Positions 44,928 to 56,602 of a DNA stretch of 64,000 nt are shown here, piece by piece. The notes under the pieces were generated by a model. It was not told the DNA's origin, made no database searches, and saw only the letters and a list, made by a program, of their open reading frames with translations. The number at the start of each line of letters is the position of its first letter. Position 1 is the first letter of the stretch. The position numbers and the translations under genes are program-made. The stretch is from Macrothele yani (taxonomy: Eukaryota > Arthropoda > Arachnida > Araneae > Macrothelidae), in the NCBI GenBank assembly GCA_039090855.1, contig CM076995.1, positions 117,924,770 through 117,988,769 of the forward strand. Reading direction: 5' to 3'.

Positions 44928-46125
44928 CACTGAAGAGCAATTGAATTAGAGACAGCTGGCGTTATGCAAATGTGGCCTGTGGGCGGCCCTGTAAATGGAA
45001 ACGACATGACGTATGCAGCGATCCGACAATATAAGGAGTGATGCGACGTGAATCAGTAAAAATCGGAAGCAGTATGGGTAAGACGAAGGATTTAAGCGCA
45101 TTTGATCGTGGGCAAATTGTCGGGGCCCGACGAATGGGTCACTCCTCGAAAGTCGTGCAGGCACTGGGATTTTCACGAGCCACTGTGTCACGGGTGCACC
45201 GTGAGTACATCGAATCCGGTAAAACCATCCCTGCAAGGGACAACAGCGTGTGGATGAGCGGGGTCATCGTCGGCTAGCTCGTATTGTAACAGCGGATAGA
45301 CGGGCCACAGTGCAAGAAATCACTAGGCAATCTAACGCTGGTGCACAAAAACGTGTAAGCAGCCACACCATCCAGAACCATCTTCTCGCTATGGGGTACA
45401 GAAGCCATCGTCCCACGAGGGTACAGCTGCTGACCGCACATCACAGGGTGCAAAGATTAGCATGGGCGCAGGAACATCGCCACTGGACCCTAGACATGTG
45501 GAAAAATGTTGCCTGGACTGACGAGTCGAGATTCACGTTGGTACATGCGGATGGCAGGATACGAGTACGGCGCAAACCACATGAAGCCATGGATCCTTCT
45601 TGCCAGCAGGGTACTCTTCAAGCTGGTAGGGGTGGCATTCTCGTCTGGGGACTGTTTACGTGAACTGAAATGGGACCCCTGGTACGTGTGACATCGTCCC
45701 TCACAGGTCAACATTACCAGGATATCCTGGACTACCATTTGCTCCCATTTGTGCGTCTTCAACATCCCACTGGGGACCTCATCCTGCAACAAGACAATGC
45801 ACCGTGCCATCAGTCCCGAATTGTATCCGAATGGTTGGATGAACACCGACGTGACCTCGCTTCCTTGGCGAGCTGGGTCAGCTGACCTCAATCCCATCGA
45901 GCGCATCTGGGATGCCATCGAGAGAGATGTTCGAGGCTCTGACCCCCCTCTATCAAATCTTCGTGAACTGTGAGAGCTTGTTCAGGGGTCGTGGATCCGT
46001 ATGGCTTCCCAACTCTTCCGGTGTCTTGTCGAGTCCATGCGGAGACGAATCGCCGCCGTCATCAGGGCGAAAGGTGGTGCTACACGTTATTAGACAGGTA
46101 TCTCTAATTCAATTGCTCTTCAGTG
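44928..46125 (+). mobile_element. Tc1-like transposon A with perfect 25-bp terminal repeats
   Basis: A complete 1198-bp element flanked by TA (44926-44927 and 46126-46127). Both ends begin CACTGAAGAGCAATTGAATT and are identical over 25 bp. It encodes a Tc1-family transposase on the plus strand. Terminal identity suggests a fairly recent insertion, although the ORF is already frameshifted. Confidence 0.92.
45074..46088 (+). pseudogene. Tc1-like DD34E transposase of element A, frameshifted
   Basis: Starts MGKTKDLSAFDRGQIVGARR. The first helix-turn-helix is ALGFSRATVSRVHREY. The second DNA-binding region follows in another frame (ERGHRRLARIVTADRRATVQ). The catalytic blocks are WTDESRF, QQDNAPCH and DLNPIERIWDAIE, the DD34E triad. 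Frame changes occur near 45250, 45660 and 45880, and a TGA ends the 45250-45663 piece. All domains are present in order, so only a few small lesions separate it from a full protein, but it is inactive as it stands. Confidence 0.87.
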
Positions 46126-46127
46126 TA

Positions 46128-47080
46128 CGTATATATAACGCTTTCACCAATGAACCAAACCCATGGACCCCTCCTCTTAAAGAATTTCTGGCTACACCAC
46201 TGGTGTGTTTCTTTGATGGAGCTGAAACTGCCCCTTTCGTGGGATGGGTGACCCTAAATTAAGGACGACAAATGTTTTAGTCCTAAGAGATGCTCATAGT
46301 TGTAGTTATTTTGCAAAACAAAAATAAAAAATGCTGAAATAATCAGCAAACTATGAAAATTATTAAAAGAATTCGTTTGAATGGTATAGAGATTAAATTT
46401 CTTTAACTGTTCGAACTTTCAGCAAGTTTCTTTATTACCAAAAATGTCATTACGCTTAAGGGACTTCCACCATCCTGCCGACGCCCATGATTGCGACAAA
46501 ACTCCACAGGCGACAGGAAATTTAAAAGAAAACGAATTGGCATTTGTCAAAATAGTTCGTTAAAAGGTCGAAAAAATTCTACGTTTTTTTACTCGTTAGC
46601 CACCTTTTAGGAGTTTTTAGGTTCGATCATTGTACATAGTGGAACGGTGTGGATGCTTTTTTTTTTTTTTTTTTTTTTTGTGTAGTATGTTTTCATCGCC
46701 TGACACATGTTTCGTGTTCCCACCCTCAAAACTGAAATGCGTCTCATATGGATGTACAGTATTTCCGCGGAAGTTCTTGTCAGTTTGGATCCTCAAATAT
46801 TAACAGTTTCCGCACAAGCAGGGACTCATTTTGGATTAGAGGTGTTCCAGTTCCGTTCTTTAGTTGATTCATGTATATTATACCTGCTGGGTTTCTCTTA
46901 TGAGCTAGTGGATTATGTGTTCAACACCTGTAAAGTTTGAAACGGTATTATCGTACTGGCTTCGTGGGTATTTTTGTTTTGAGATATGACTACAATTTCA
47001 TCTTAAAAAATATATTGCTAAGTAGCAAACTGATTGCAGGAGGGGGATCCATGTAAACTCCTGCTTTTTCTCATGCTATA
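46128..47080. other. Unrecognised stretch with a T-run
   Basis: Long T-run at about 46658-46679. A 77-codon open frame at 46707-46940 has no recognised domain. Confidence 0.4.
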
Positions 47081-47084
47081 AGGG

Positions 47085-47790
47085 GATGCATGCAAATTGC
47101 GTTTCGTTCAGAGATTTTGTCAAAGTGTGAGAGTTTTCCAAGTTGACCAAAAGTCTCTCTTGGTGATATAAATGCTTATGTAAGATCATAATGACACATG
47201 GTTTTACCTTAAGGTCGTCTAAAAAAGGCCCGTGGCTTCTGATTATTCGACCGAGACGGGTCTGGGTTCGAATCCCGGTGAGACATAGATGTTGTGTTTG
47301 TCTTACGGCGCTGGTTCTCTCCCTTCCCTGGAACCAGTGGCCCTAAATTAGGGACGAGTTGCTTACGGTGGTCGTTAAATCTCCAATAAAAAAAAATAAA
47401 AAGGCTCGCGGCCTGCCTTGTAAACAGCTGAAAAATGATTCGTTGAGTGACTTTTATTAACGTCAATAAAGTATTTATAAATATAAAATATTTAGATTGT
47501 AACTTAAGACTTCTACAAAAGGCCCGCAGTCTTAGGTCCTTGTCAGCACCTGAAAGACTGATTCATTAAGTCTCTTGGCTAGCTTTTTATTACATGTTAT
47601 TGTACATGCCAAATATTAAAATCACAACTCAAGGCTTAATGAGTCGGAAAGCTTCTGGGTAAACCTTGTGTCATTATGATCTTATGCATTTATATCACTA
47701 AAAAAGCTCGTATATTTCGTTTTGTTCCACTAGGAAAATTATCCCTCTTATGTCAACACTCCGAACGAAACGCAGTTTGTGTGCATTCCC
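47085..47790. repeat. Inverted repeat enclosing a SINE and a tandem duplication
   Basis: Arms 47085-47210 and 47658-47790 are inverted copies (gatataaatgc, gatcataatgacaca, gcgtttcgttc are shared). Between them lie SINE copy 12 and a diverged direct repeat of about 120 bp (47398-47515 and 47516-47645, each with aaaggc-cgc-g, gattcgtt/gattcatt and taagactt-type words). Confidence 0.68.
47219..47400 (+). mobile_element. SINE copy 12 (5' shortened)
   Basis: Family copy lacking the first part of the tRNA head. Box B ggttcgaatcccgg, cttccctggaaccagtgg, ggtggtcgttaaatctcc and an A-rich tail are present. Confidence 0.82.
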
Positions 47791-47819
47791 TGATATGAGG
47801 TGCAGGAGAATACTGGTGT

Positions 47820-47913
47820 TGCGATCATTCGTCCGAGATGGGTCCGGGTTCGAATTCCAGTGAGGCATGGATGTGTTTCTATTACGGCGCTGGCTCTCTC
47901 CCTTCCCTGGAGT
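47820..47913 (+). mobile_element. SINE fragment, copy 13
   Basis: Only the middle of the SINE is present: gcgatcattcgtccgag, ggttcgaattccagtgagg and tctctcccttccctgga. It ends abruptly at 47913 against the repeat described next. Confidence 0.78.
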
Positions 47914-47919
47914 CAAAAT

Positions 47920-48360
47920 TTCGTCGAAATCGAATCATTTTCCCCTGGTGGGGACCACCAGGGTTAGTCCCCAGGTGGTCCCCTACCACGTACTAAGATG
48001 TCATCGAAATCGAACCATTTTTACGCAAGTTATGACGCATGAAGGCAATGGAATGGATCCCGCTCTTATGACCTGACGACCACCGTGAGCAACTCAATGG
48101 GCTATAAGCAGTCGCCCGTCCCTAATTTAGGGTCACTGGTTCCAGGGAAGGGAGAGAGCCAGTGCCGTAAGACAAACACAACATCCATGCCTGACCGGGA
48201 TTCGAACCTGGACCCCTTACGGACGAATGATCAGAGGCCAACGCCTTAGTCCACTGCGCCACCGGGGCGGCACAGTTGGCTTCGTCTCCAGGTGATCCCC
48301 TACCACTTAGGAAAATTTCGTCGAAATCGAATCATTTTTACGCGAGTTATCGTGCGGACG
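47920..48360. repeat. Repeat block with tcgaaatcgaa units, interrupted by a SINE
   Basis: The word tttcgtcgaaatcgaatcat occurs near 47928 and 48308, and a variant near 48002. Each is followed by tttttacgc-agttat or a related word. A strong palindrome, ccctggtggggaccaccaggg, lies near 47943-47965 and a related ccaggtggtcccctaccac near 47980. SINE copy 14 (48073-48273) sits inside. Confidence 0.65.
48073..48273 (-). mobile_element. SINE copy 14
   Basis: Near-complete copy: acgaccaccgtgagcaactc on the left, ccaccggggcggc on the right. It lacks the terminal T-run, so the 3' tail has been lost or the copy was truncated. Confidence 0.85.
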
Positions 48361-48999
48361 GACAAAGCTGGAGCAGATACGCTTCAACCTACGATTGGAA
48401 AGCGTTAAAAAAAAAAATCCAGTAGGAGTGGTTTTATAATGACTATGTTGGAGAAAAAGTTTTTTTTTTGGCGGGATTGTGATGCTCTTTGTTTTTGAGT
48501 GGGAAAGGGGGTTTGGCTATTGACCACGGTAAGAAGCGGTTGCCACCGAGCACCAGCGAAGGAGAATGCGTGATTACAGATGGAAAAAATGTAACCGAAG
48601 TTGAAATATGGCATCAGGAAATCCTTGATGCCATTGCGTGGATACAAAGAAAAAAGAGACCAGACCAGTAAATTAAAAAAAAAAAATCGCGCTACTTGGG
48701 AGTTATTTTGCCTCCAGAGATAAGGAATGGGTAGCTCAACCATCAGCAAGCAAATTTAAAGAATGTGATTTATGTTTTATAGTATTTCAAGAGAGTTCGG
48801 TGCCTTTTTTATTTCTTATTTTATCAAACTGCTTTCACTTTCTGGCATAATTATTAGCTGATGAAGTAAAATAACAGAAGGAGAATAAAAACAAAGCAAA
48901 ACTGTATTCGTGGGAAAATACAGTTCATAGTTAAGCACATACCCCTCCCCCATGATCCTTCAGCCCCCGTCCCTCCAGTTCTGGGACCTAAGAGACATA
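48361..48999. other. Unrecognised stretch
   Basis: No gene recognised. Several A and T runs occur (48407, 48460, 48675). The short frame at 48489-48671 is not similar to anything I know. Confidence 0.4.
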
Positions 49000-50188
49000 C
49001 ACTGAAGTGCCAGAAAATCTGGTGCAGGCGACCTTATGCAAAATACATAGCAACGTCACCTATGCGCGTACTCGGTTGTGTCCGCCAGTGCGTATATTTT
49101 ATAAAGCGATAGACATCCTTGCCAGCTGTTTTCGGCATGAGAATGACAAGTAATAACGATTTAAGCGATTTTCACCTCGGTGTCATAGTTGGCGCTCGAG
49201 AGATGGGACATAGTATTTCGGAGGTAGAAACGAAGTTCGGATTTTCACGGACGACCATTGCAAGGGTGTACCGTGACTACAAGAATTCCGGCAAAACCTC
49301 CAACCTACGATATCAGTGTGGCCGTAAAAAGACATTGGGTGAACGTGACCATCGTCGGCTGTCAAGAATACTTTCACGCGATAGGCATGCAACACTCGCA
49401 TAATCTCGTATAATCGGAATTCAATGCTGGAGCCTCAAGTATTAGCGTCCGGACTGTGCAACGTACCCTGCACGATATGGGCTTGGGAGCCGCCGCCCAA
49501 CTTGAGTCCCCTTGATGGGTGCACGACACAGAGCTATGCGCCTCGCTTGGGCACGACAACACCGCCACTGGACACTTGATGACTGGAAACAAATAGCCTG
49601 GTCTGACGAGTCGCGTTTCCAACTGTATCTGGCAGATGGAAGGATTCGTGTGTGGCGCAAACTTGAATCCATGAATCCCGCCTGTCAACAGGGAAATGTA
49701 CCGGCTGGTGGGGGGGTCCATAATGGTATGGGATGTGTTTAGCTGGACTTCACTGGGAACCCTGGTACGTCTACAAACGTCTGTGACCGGCCAACGCTAT
49801 GTGCGCACCCTTTCTGACGAGGTACACCCGTTCATGTCCTGCATTCATGCTGATTGGTTGGGCCTGTTCCAACAGGACAATGCACCTCCACACAAGTGTC
49901 GGGACGCCACATTATGGTTAGAGGAGCATTCATCTGAGTTTGGGATGTTGCCATCCCACCCAAGTCTCCAGATCTGAACGTGATAGAACACATTTGGGAT
50001 GCCATGCAACGCGCTATCGAACACAGGAATCCGAGACCTCGGAATACACCCGAATTGTGGAACGCTCTGCAGGAAGTATGGTGTGCATTGCGTACAGCAT
50101 ATTTCCAGAAGCTAGTGGAGTCCATGCACCGTCGTATTTCTGCAGTCCTGCGCTAGACAGATGTACCAGTTTTTCTGGCACTTCAGTG
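49000..50188 (+). mobile_element. Tc1-like transposon B with terminal inverted repeats
   Basis: 1189-bp element flanked by TA (48998-48999 and 50189-50190). The ends cactgaagtgccagaaaa are inverted and match over about 24 bp with one mismatch. It shares the CACTGAAG terminal word with element A, so both belong to one broader Tc1 group. The transposase frame is interrupted. Confidence 0.9.
49143..50156 (+). pseudogene. Tc1-like DD34E transposase of element B, frameshifted
   Basis: N-terminus MTSNNDLSDFHLGVIVGARE, with helix-turn-helix KFGFSRTTIARVYRDYK. Catalytic blocks are WSDESRF, FQQDNAPPH and, in another frame, SPDLNVIEHIWDAMQ, followed by the C-terminus with LVESMHRRISAVLR. Frames change near 49390-49510, 49700 and 49960. 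All three catalytic acidic residues are still present. Confidence 0.85.
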
Positions 50189-50189
50189 T

Positions 50190-50880
50190 ATGCTTAGAAG
50201 TCTGGAAGGTGAGTGACACATTTAAAGTGCGATAAATAATAAGCTTTCTCTGATCAGGGATTTGAGGATCAACCAACCCGAGTTCAAATTATACTGAGTA
50301 AAGGCGAACTCAAATAACAAGCCCGTTAAACATATATCTGTAAAACTTTGTTTCAAATTGCAAGAATACATACACAGGGACGTCACTAGACTTCGAAATC
50401 AGAGTGGGTGAATATTATTTTTAGTGCAAGTTTGAGAGCAACTTTATTTACAAAAACGCTGAAAGCAAGAATTTTTAATTCATTGCACTATCGGCTACAA
50501 AGGAATTCTTGCAATCCTCACCCCTTCTTCTGGAGGGCACACACACGGATCTGACTAGTTATACCATTATACTGTAAGATACAAATGTTGGTAGAATGTC
50601 TCCAACTCGTTTCTTGCTGTGGCTGCATTGCTTTTCAAGATTTTGCATTTTTGCTTACGAGTATAGTACTGTACTTGAACAGTTTGTTTAAAAGAAAATG
50701 TCCTTTCTGTTTATCTAAATCAAGTTTTAACGTCGTGAAAAGCAGACACAACACCTAACACCTCCCTAACTCCCTTCCTTTAAGCCAGCGACCTTACCTT
50801 GTACCCCTCTCCTCCAAAGCAGTCATCATTCTAATCGTTCTGCCTCACTTACCGGAGCAAAGGCTTAAGAGCGCTAGTAT
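50190..50880. other. Unrecognised stretch
   Basis: No gene or named element seen. Confidence 0.4.
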
Positions 50881-50881
50881 A

Positions 50882-51101
50882 GCTTTTTTTTTTTTTTTTT
50901 TTTTCGGATTTAACGACCACCGTGAGCAACACCTGGTTGCGCTATAAGCAGTCTACCCTCCCTGATTTAGAACCACTGGTTCCAGGAAAAGGAGATAGCC
51001 TGTTCCTTATGGCAAACGCAACATCCATGCTTCGAACCCAGACCCATCTCGAACGAATAGTTAAAAACCAGCGCTTAGACCACTGCGCCAATCGGGCGGC
51101 A
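50882..51101 (-). mobile_element. SINE copy 15, diverged
   Basis: T-run at 50886-50904, then ttaacgaccaccgtgagcaa, gaaccactggttccagg and the head ending gcgccaatcgggcggc. Several substitutions in the box B region make this an older member. Confidence 0.83.
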
Positions 51102-52097
51102 TGGTATGGCAGACTCCACTTTTCGTGTTGGGATATCCTGCTTAGTAGCACAAACAAACAGCAGAGCAATTAGTAATAACCTCCTGCAGTGAATTCCTAT
51201 CCACCTGTCTATTCGCCCGTGGCCATACTAAAATGAAAAGGGCTTAAACTAAGGCTTTGGAAGAATGGAGAGCAACTGAATTTTGGCTCTATGAATGTTA
51301 TTTTGATAAATTTTCTATGGAGACGTAAACAAAGCCTTCCTATGGGAAATACGTAGCGCTATACGACGTAAACCACGACACTTAATATTACTCGGCAAAG
51401 TCCAGATTATATATTAAAGTTAAAAAAATTGAAAAATGGCACATCGTTAATTGGGTGAGAGGCAGGGTGGGCAAGACAATACAAAAACATGAAATTACTT
51501 TCTCCAGCGGAGGTATTTTTCTGTTGCGCTTCGTTTGCTGCTTACAGGCCTCTCTCTATAAGTACTTTGTGTGCGTATTTGATTAATGATAATATTAAGG
51601 CAGGACGTGGTCGTTTTTCCTTTAAAGTTTAACGAGATTTTTGGATAAACAAACATGTAGGGTTCTGATCTAATAAAATATTTTTATTATTTAATAAATG
51701 ACATCAACTTTGAAAGCGTTTTAAGTTGCGTGAGCACACTTTCTTCCGCGTTTGCATAGATAATGTGCAGTTATGGGTAATTCTTTTGTTTTATGACTCA
51801 AGCTGAGGCTATCATCGTGCGACATGTATTGTCTTTTATTCCTCACTCACACATACATTCTTTCCTCCTCCCCTTTCCCCACTGTATCTCTTAATACTTG
51901 GACCATTTTGCTTAGATGCATTCGATGCAAATGACTAAAATCTGATGTGGATTGATTCTGTATGATACGGCCGAAATTATCAAAGCAAAGGATCTGAGAT
52001 CTGTTTTTGAGACAATGCTACTGTATGTCCATACATGACTTTGCAATTAAGGTGACTGATTAAATATTTTTTTTTATTCGCACCTTTCCTCTTAATG
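51102..52097. other. Unrecognised stretch
   Basis: AT-rich, no gene or named element recognised. Confidence 0.4.
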
Positions 52098-52099
52098 TA

Positions 52100-53269
52100 T
52101 TAGGGGAATGCAAAAATTTCCGCCGTTTTAAGGAGACAGGAACTAACAGGAATCCAGTACACATTTATTCAACGAAATATTGGCCGTTAGCATCAATGAC
52201 CTTTTGCTATTTTTCGGGCAACAAATGAATGCCCCTGTGGTAGAAGGACTTGGGTTTTGAGCTGAAGAACGCAGTGACGAAATTTTCCACCTCTGGAACT
52301 GTGGTGAACCGCTGTTGGGCTAGGGCATGTTGCATAGAGCGAAACAGATGAAAGTCTGGGGGTGCAATGTCCGGGCAGTAAGCCGGGTGCGGTAAAACCT
52401 CCCAGTGTAACTGTTCAAGGGTTGATTTCGTGGTGGCACCTACATGTGGTCTGGCATTATCGTGTAACAGGATGACTGGGCGGCGTCCTTTACCTGTCCA
52501 TGGACGTTTTTGCTCGATTGCGGCGTTCAGTTTCATCAACTGATCGCTATATCGTTGTGCAATGACTGTTTCTCCTGGTTTCAACAGTTCGAAGTACAGC
52601 ACTCCATGCATATCCCACTACACACACACAACAGCACCTTTTTCCCGTGGATATCATGTTTTGCAGTGCATGTTGATAGGTAGCTTGGGTCGACCTAGGA
52701 TCGCTTGCGTACGGGGTTGTCGCAATAGACCCGTTGTTCATCCCTGGTGACAACCTTCCACAAGATATTCTTCCCTTGAAACCTATTCAGTAACGACTTG
52801 CAGATGCCCACTCGTTGACCAATATTACGCTCCGTTAAAGTATGTGAAACCCACTTACCAATCGTCTGGATCTTCCCCAAAGCCTGTAGATGCCGTACCA
52901 CAGTCGATTGAGCCACTTTCAAACGTTTCGCCAGTTGCGTGGTCGATTGTGTGGCATCCTCTTGCAACAGCGATTCCAGCTCTTCGTCTGCGAGTTCCTG
53001 CGGTCTACCTGCACGTGGCTTGTCTTCCAAGCTTAGATCACCTTTCTTAAACCTGGCAAAGCATTCTCGACACGTCCGCTCAACCATAACCGTTTCGCCA
53101 TACGCCTGACATATTGAACCATTTGCTTCACTCACACTTTTCCCTAAATTAAACATGAATAACAATAAAATGCTTGGCTTCATGTACGAACTGACAGCAC
53201 TGGTCGTCGGCCGCTTAGACCCCTGCAGCGCACGCTAGCTGGGGCGGCGGAAACTTTTGCATACCCTAA
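52100..53269 (-). mobile_element. Mariner element, Hsmar1-like, near complete
   Basis: 1170 bp, flanked by TA (52098-52099 and 53270-53271). The terminal inverted repeats begin TTAGGG and share tgcaaaa-tttccgccg over about 27 bp with small indels. Length, TA target and transposase all fit the mariner group. The transposase ORF has one main break. Confidence 0.9.
52204..53183 (-). pseudogene. Mariner DD34D transposase, one frameshift
   Basis: The N-terminal part (52695-53183) has the first helix-turn-helix ending FARFKKGDLSLEDKPRAGRP, the second (DATQSTTQLAKRLKVAQSTV) and the NIGQRVGICKSLL region. The first catalytic block is VVTRDEQRVYCDNP, where VTGDEKW is usual. After a frame change near 52620-52690 the C-terminal part has GVLYFELLKPGETV, LHDNARPH and HPAYCPDIAPPDFHLFRS, spaced 34 residues between aspartates. 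The overall pattern is close to the Hsmar1/SETMAR group. Inactive as read. Confidence 0.87.
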
Positions 53270-53271
53270 TA

Positions 53272-54986
53272 TAGCGAGAATTCGTAAGCCTTAGTTACCT
53301 CTGAGTGCAGCAGTTTGTGCAAGTTAAACTGGCAAGACAAAGGAAAAACTACCTAGTCGTGGCGTATCGTCAACTTCATGAGCCATGTCTTGTAAGGAAA
53401 TGTTTGAGAGTTAGCAAGGTATGGGAAGCGTGCGAAAGGAAATTTCTGTCATTAATCATTGTGGCCGTTGTGTCACCACCAGTGATAGCTCTAAGAAGAA
53501 AAGTGCCTTAGCGGTGATAGGATTACTCGTAGGTAGAACAGACTTGGAAAGAAGCCCTTAAAATTTTCAAACGGAATGTAAAATTTGCTTTATTTTTAAC
53601 ATTCAGTATTTTTTTTTCTTTCAAATTTTGGTTACTGTCAACAATTTTCATGAATCATGGAAGTTGCTAAATTTGGGCAAGTTTAAATAAAATAAAGTTA
53701 CGCTGGAGTCAGATGTTAAGAATGTTTAATTTTTCTGTAAATACTGTTCTGACATTTTATACCATTCCAAATATTCAGTGTGAACATAGGCGCCGACTTG
53801 AAAAATTATTGGGAATTCCGGAAATTTTTAATTGAATTAAAAACCCATGCATTTTTCAAAGTATTTAAGTCTAATTAATTTCAATTTCATTCAGTCAGAT
53901 TTTCCGGCACGGTGAGATGCCTGAAATGCTAAAATGAAGCAAATTATCGTTAATTACAGAATTTTCTTTTTCTCTAGATAATTATTTATTTCATTTATTT
54001 TGCTTTTGTAGGTGCGACATTATTATATACAATACACAGATACTGTGTGAATTTCCAACTCAATTGTCTTATAAAAGTAACAAAAACATGTAAAATTTAT
54101 TTTAAGGTTTTTTTTAATCAATTTAAAAAATGCCAACAATTTTTTTTTCAATCGATTTCTGAGTTAAAATAGGTTAGGAGGGAGAGACATGGCATCAGCC
54201 GCAAGCCTTGCGTTTTCCGTGGGCTTCACTTCGTATCAGCTGTGTATGCCCAATTTGGGCTGCTTCTGTACTTTTCTATGGGAAAATCGTTGACTTTGAA
54301 GAGGTTTTAGACGCACTTGTGCAGCATGTACACTGTAAAGTCAGGAAAAATTGAGACCGAAATATATATGCACATAACTAAAAATTTGCAAAAAGTTTCT
54401 GAAATACTGTTTAGTGTTTTCTAAAAAAATTCAACAAAATTATGTTTCGTCGAGCGGAAGTGCATATTACGTATTAACCAATCACAGCCTTGCTAAAGCT
54501 GTGGAAGACTTGTTGACCTTCCAGTACTGCTGCAGAGAGTAAAAGACGGCTGCTATAAACCTGTGCTCCAGAACAGGTCTTCAGTAAGTGACGTCACGTC
54601 ACTGAACTCTCCCCACTCGGAGGGCGCAAGAAACCAGACGATCAGATTTGGCTTCACCTGATGCGGCTGCTGATGCCATCTTTCTCTTCTAACCTCCTTG
54701 GTCCCCGATTGCACGAACAGATGGTGGGTCAACTGACTGTACAACATATTTTCGCCTTCTATCATTATGACCTCGAATAGGTTCTCGTCTCCAAATGAAG
54801 AGCTGGGCTTTTGTATTTTGTGGGAACGCAGACAAAACGAAGAATTTTCTTTTGTAAAGGAGGCAGTTTTAAATGCTCTTAAACAACGGTACTTCAGGTA
54901 TTGTCTGTCGCGTCAAATTTGATGAGCACGAACAAACACTAATTCTTTTTTGAGGCACAATAAACAGTCTGAGGGGTAAACTTCTA
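53272..54986. other. Unrecognised AT-rich stretch
   Basis: Includes the dispersed motif ataggcgccgacttgaaaaa near 53780, also found near 2886. No gene recognised; the frame at 54553-54765 is not similar to anything known to me. Confidence 0.4.
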
Positions 54987-54988
54987 TA

Positions 54989-56053
54989 CACACTTTCTAT
55001 ATATACGTATATTAGTGGGTTGTCCATAAAAGAAACCGAGAGGAGTTTAAACATACCCGCAAGTCAACTGTTGTGGATGTACTGAATAAGTGGAAGACAC
55101 ATGGCGTGCCTGAAGCAGCAAAACGTACCTGCAGACCAAAGAAAATCAGTGATATAGGACGTTGAAGCCTCAGGAGAGTCGTTACAGCTACTCGACGGAG
55201 TACTGAACAAGACCTCAGTGTACAAGTGAGTAAAAATGCTGAAACCTCGGTACGTACACGTACCATTCGCAGAGAACTTCATTCCATGGGTTACCGTGGT
55301 CGTGCGGCTGCTCATAAGCCTTTCATCTCCACTCGGAATGCTATTCGTCGTTTAGCATGGTGTAAAGAACATTTATCGTGGACCATAGATCAATGGAAAC
55401 AGGTCCTATGGACTGATGAATCCAGATACACCATTCATCAGTCTGATGGCCGTGTGTGGGTATGGCGGCAGCCGGAGGAACGTTATATTCCACAGTTTAC
55501 TGTTCCTACGGCCAAGTTTGTAGCTGGCAGTGTACTCGTGTTGGTGTGTTTTTCGTGGAATGGTCTCGGCCCATTGGTTATCGTGTACAAACCTATTAAC
55601 CAGCTCCTCTACCTCGATATTATGGGCAATTATGCCCAACCAACTCTGGCAATACTATGGAACCGAGCCTTGTTGGTACCAGCAGGATAATGCACCAAGC
55701 CATAAAGCAAGGACTGTTACGGCGTGGTTTGACGATAATTCTGTATTGTGTGTGGACTGGCCAGCACAGAGCCCTGATCTTAATCACAAAGAGCACCTAT
55801 GGGATGAATTAGAGTGCCGCATAAGAAGTCTGGAATCAAGGAATACTACTAAGCAACAGTTAGCGGCAACATTATGTACTGCATGGAAGCGCATACCTAT
55901 CGCTGTGTTCCAAAACCTTGTCGAAAGCATGTCTCCAAATATCAGTGCATGCATTAAGGCCAAAGGGGGACCGACACCGTACTAATGTATGTCAATAAAT
56001 GCTACGTTGCATTTCTCTTCTAGGTGTCCGGAGACTTTTGTCAATATAGTGTG
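54989..56053 (+). mobile_element. Tc1-like transposon C
   Basis: About 1065 bp. The right end is a canonical Tc1-like terminus (complement CACACTATATTGACAAAAGT, then TCTCCGGACACC) followed by TA at 56054-56055. The left end starts CACACT after TA at 54987-54988 but then diverges, so the left terminal repeat is largely lost. The transposase lies on the plus strand. Confidence 0.82.
55070..55985 (+). pseudogene. Tc1-like DD34E transposase of element C
   Basis: From the N-terminal VLNKWKTHGVPEAAKRTCRP through RTRTIRRELHSMGYRGRAA to the catalytic blocks WTDESRY, WYQQDNAPSH and SPDLNHKEHLWDELE (usually DLNPIEHLWD). The glutamate is kept but the preceding P-I is changed. There is a stop in the N-terminal part near 55165 and a frame change near 55680. 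The C-terminus ISACIKAKGGPTPY is intact. Confidence 0.85.
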
Positions 56054-56602
56054 TATTCAATAAAAATTTTGTGCATTTTTTCAAATTTTAGTTTCCTGAT
56101 GTCTTTGAGGGAAAAATACGTTACTCGAATATAATTGAAAGCTGATATTTTAACAATTAAACATCATGCACGTATTTCAGTTAAAAATACTATTAGGGGC
56201 CGCCGAAGTAAATCTTTGCCTAGGGCTGCCGAAGTAGTAAGGCCGGCTCTATAGATATGGACATAGGTAAGGGCACAGTGGTAGATGCGACGCTCGGGAG
56301 AGAGTGTCTTTATTTAAATTTCTATGCTATGTCTACGTGAAAAAAAACAAAAAAGACTTTTGATAACACCAGAGGAATTTCTATTATACTGATGATGCAT
56401 TTGGTGCGAGCATAAGAAATAGTAAAAAAAAAAAAAACGTACCACGTAGAAACAAGATGCTTAGTAAGATCCTGTGGCTCGCGAAATGTGTAGAGGCAAA
56501 GTTATGTCACGATAAAGGTGTATCCAGGAGGGGAGGGCTTTCTTCAAAAAAGTTGGCACTTCCTACACTAACAGTTTTTTTTTAATAATATTCATAATAC
56601 AG

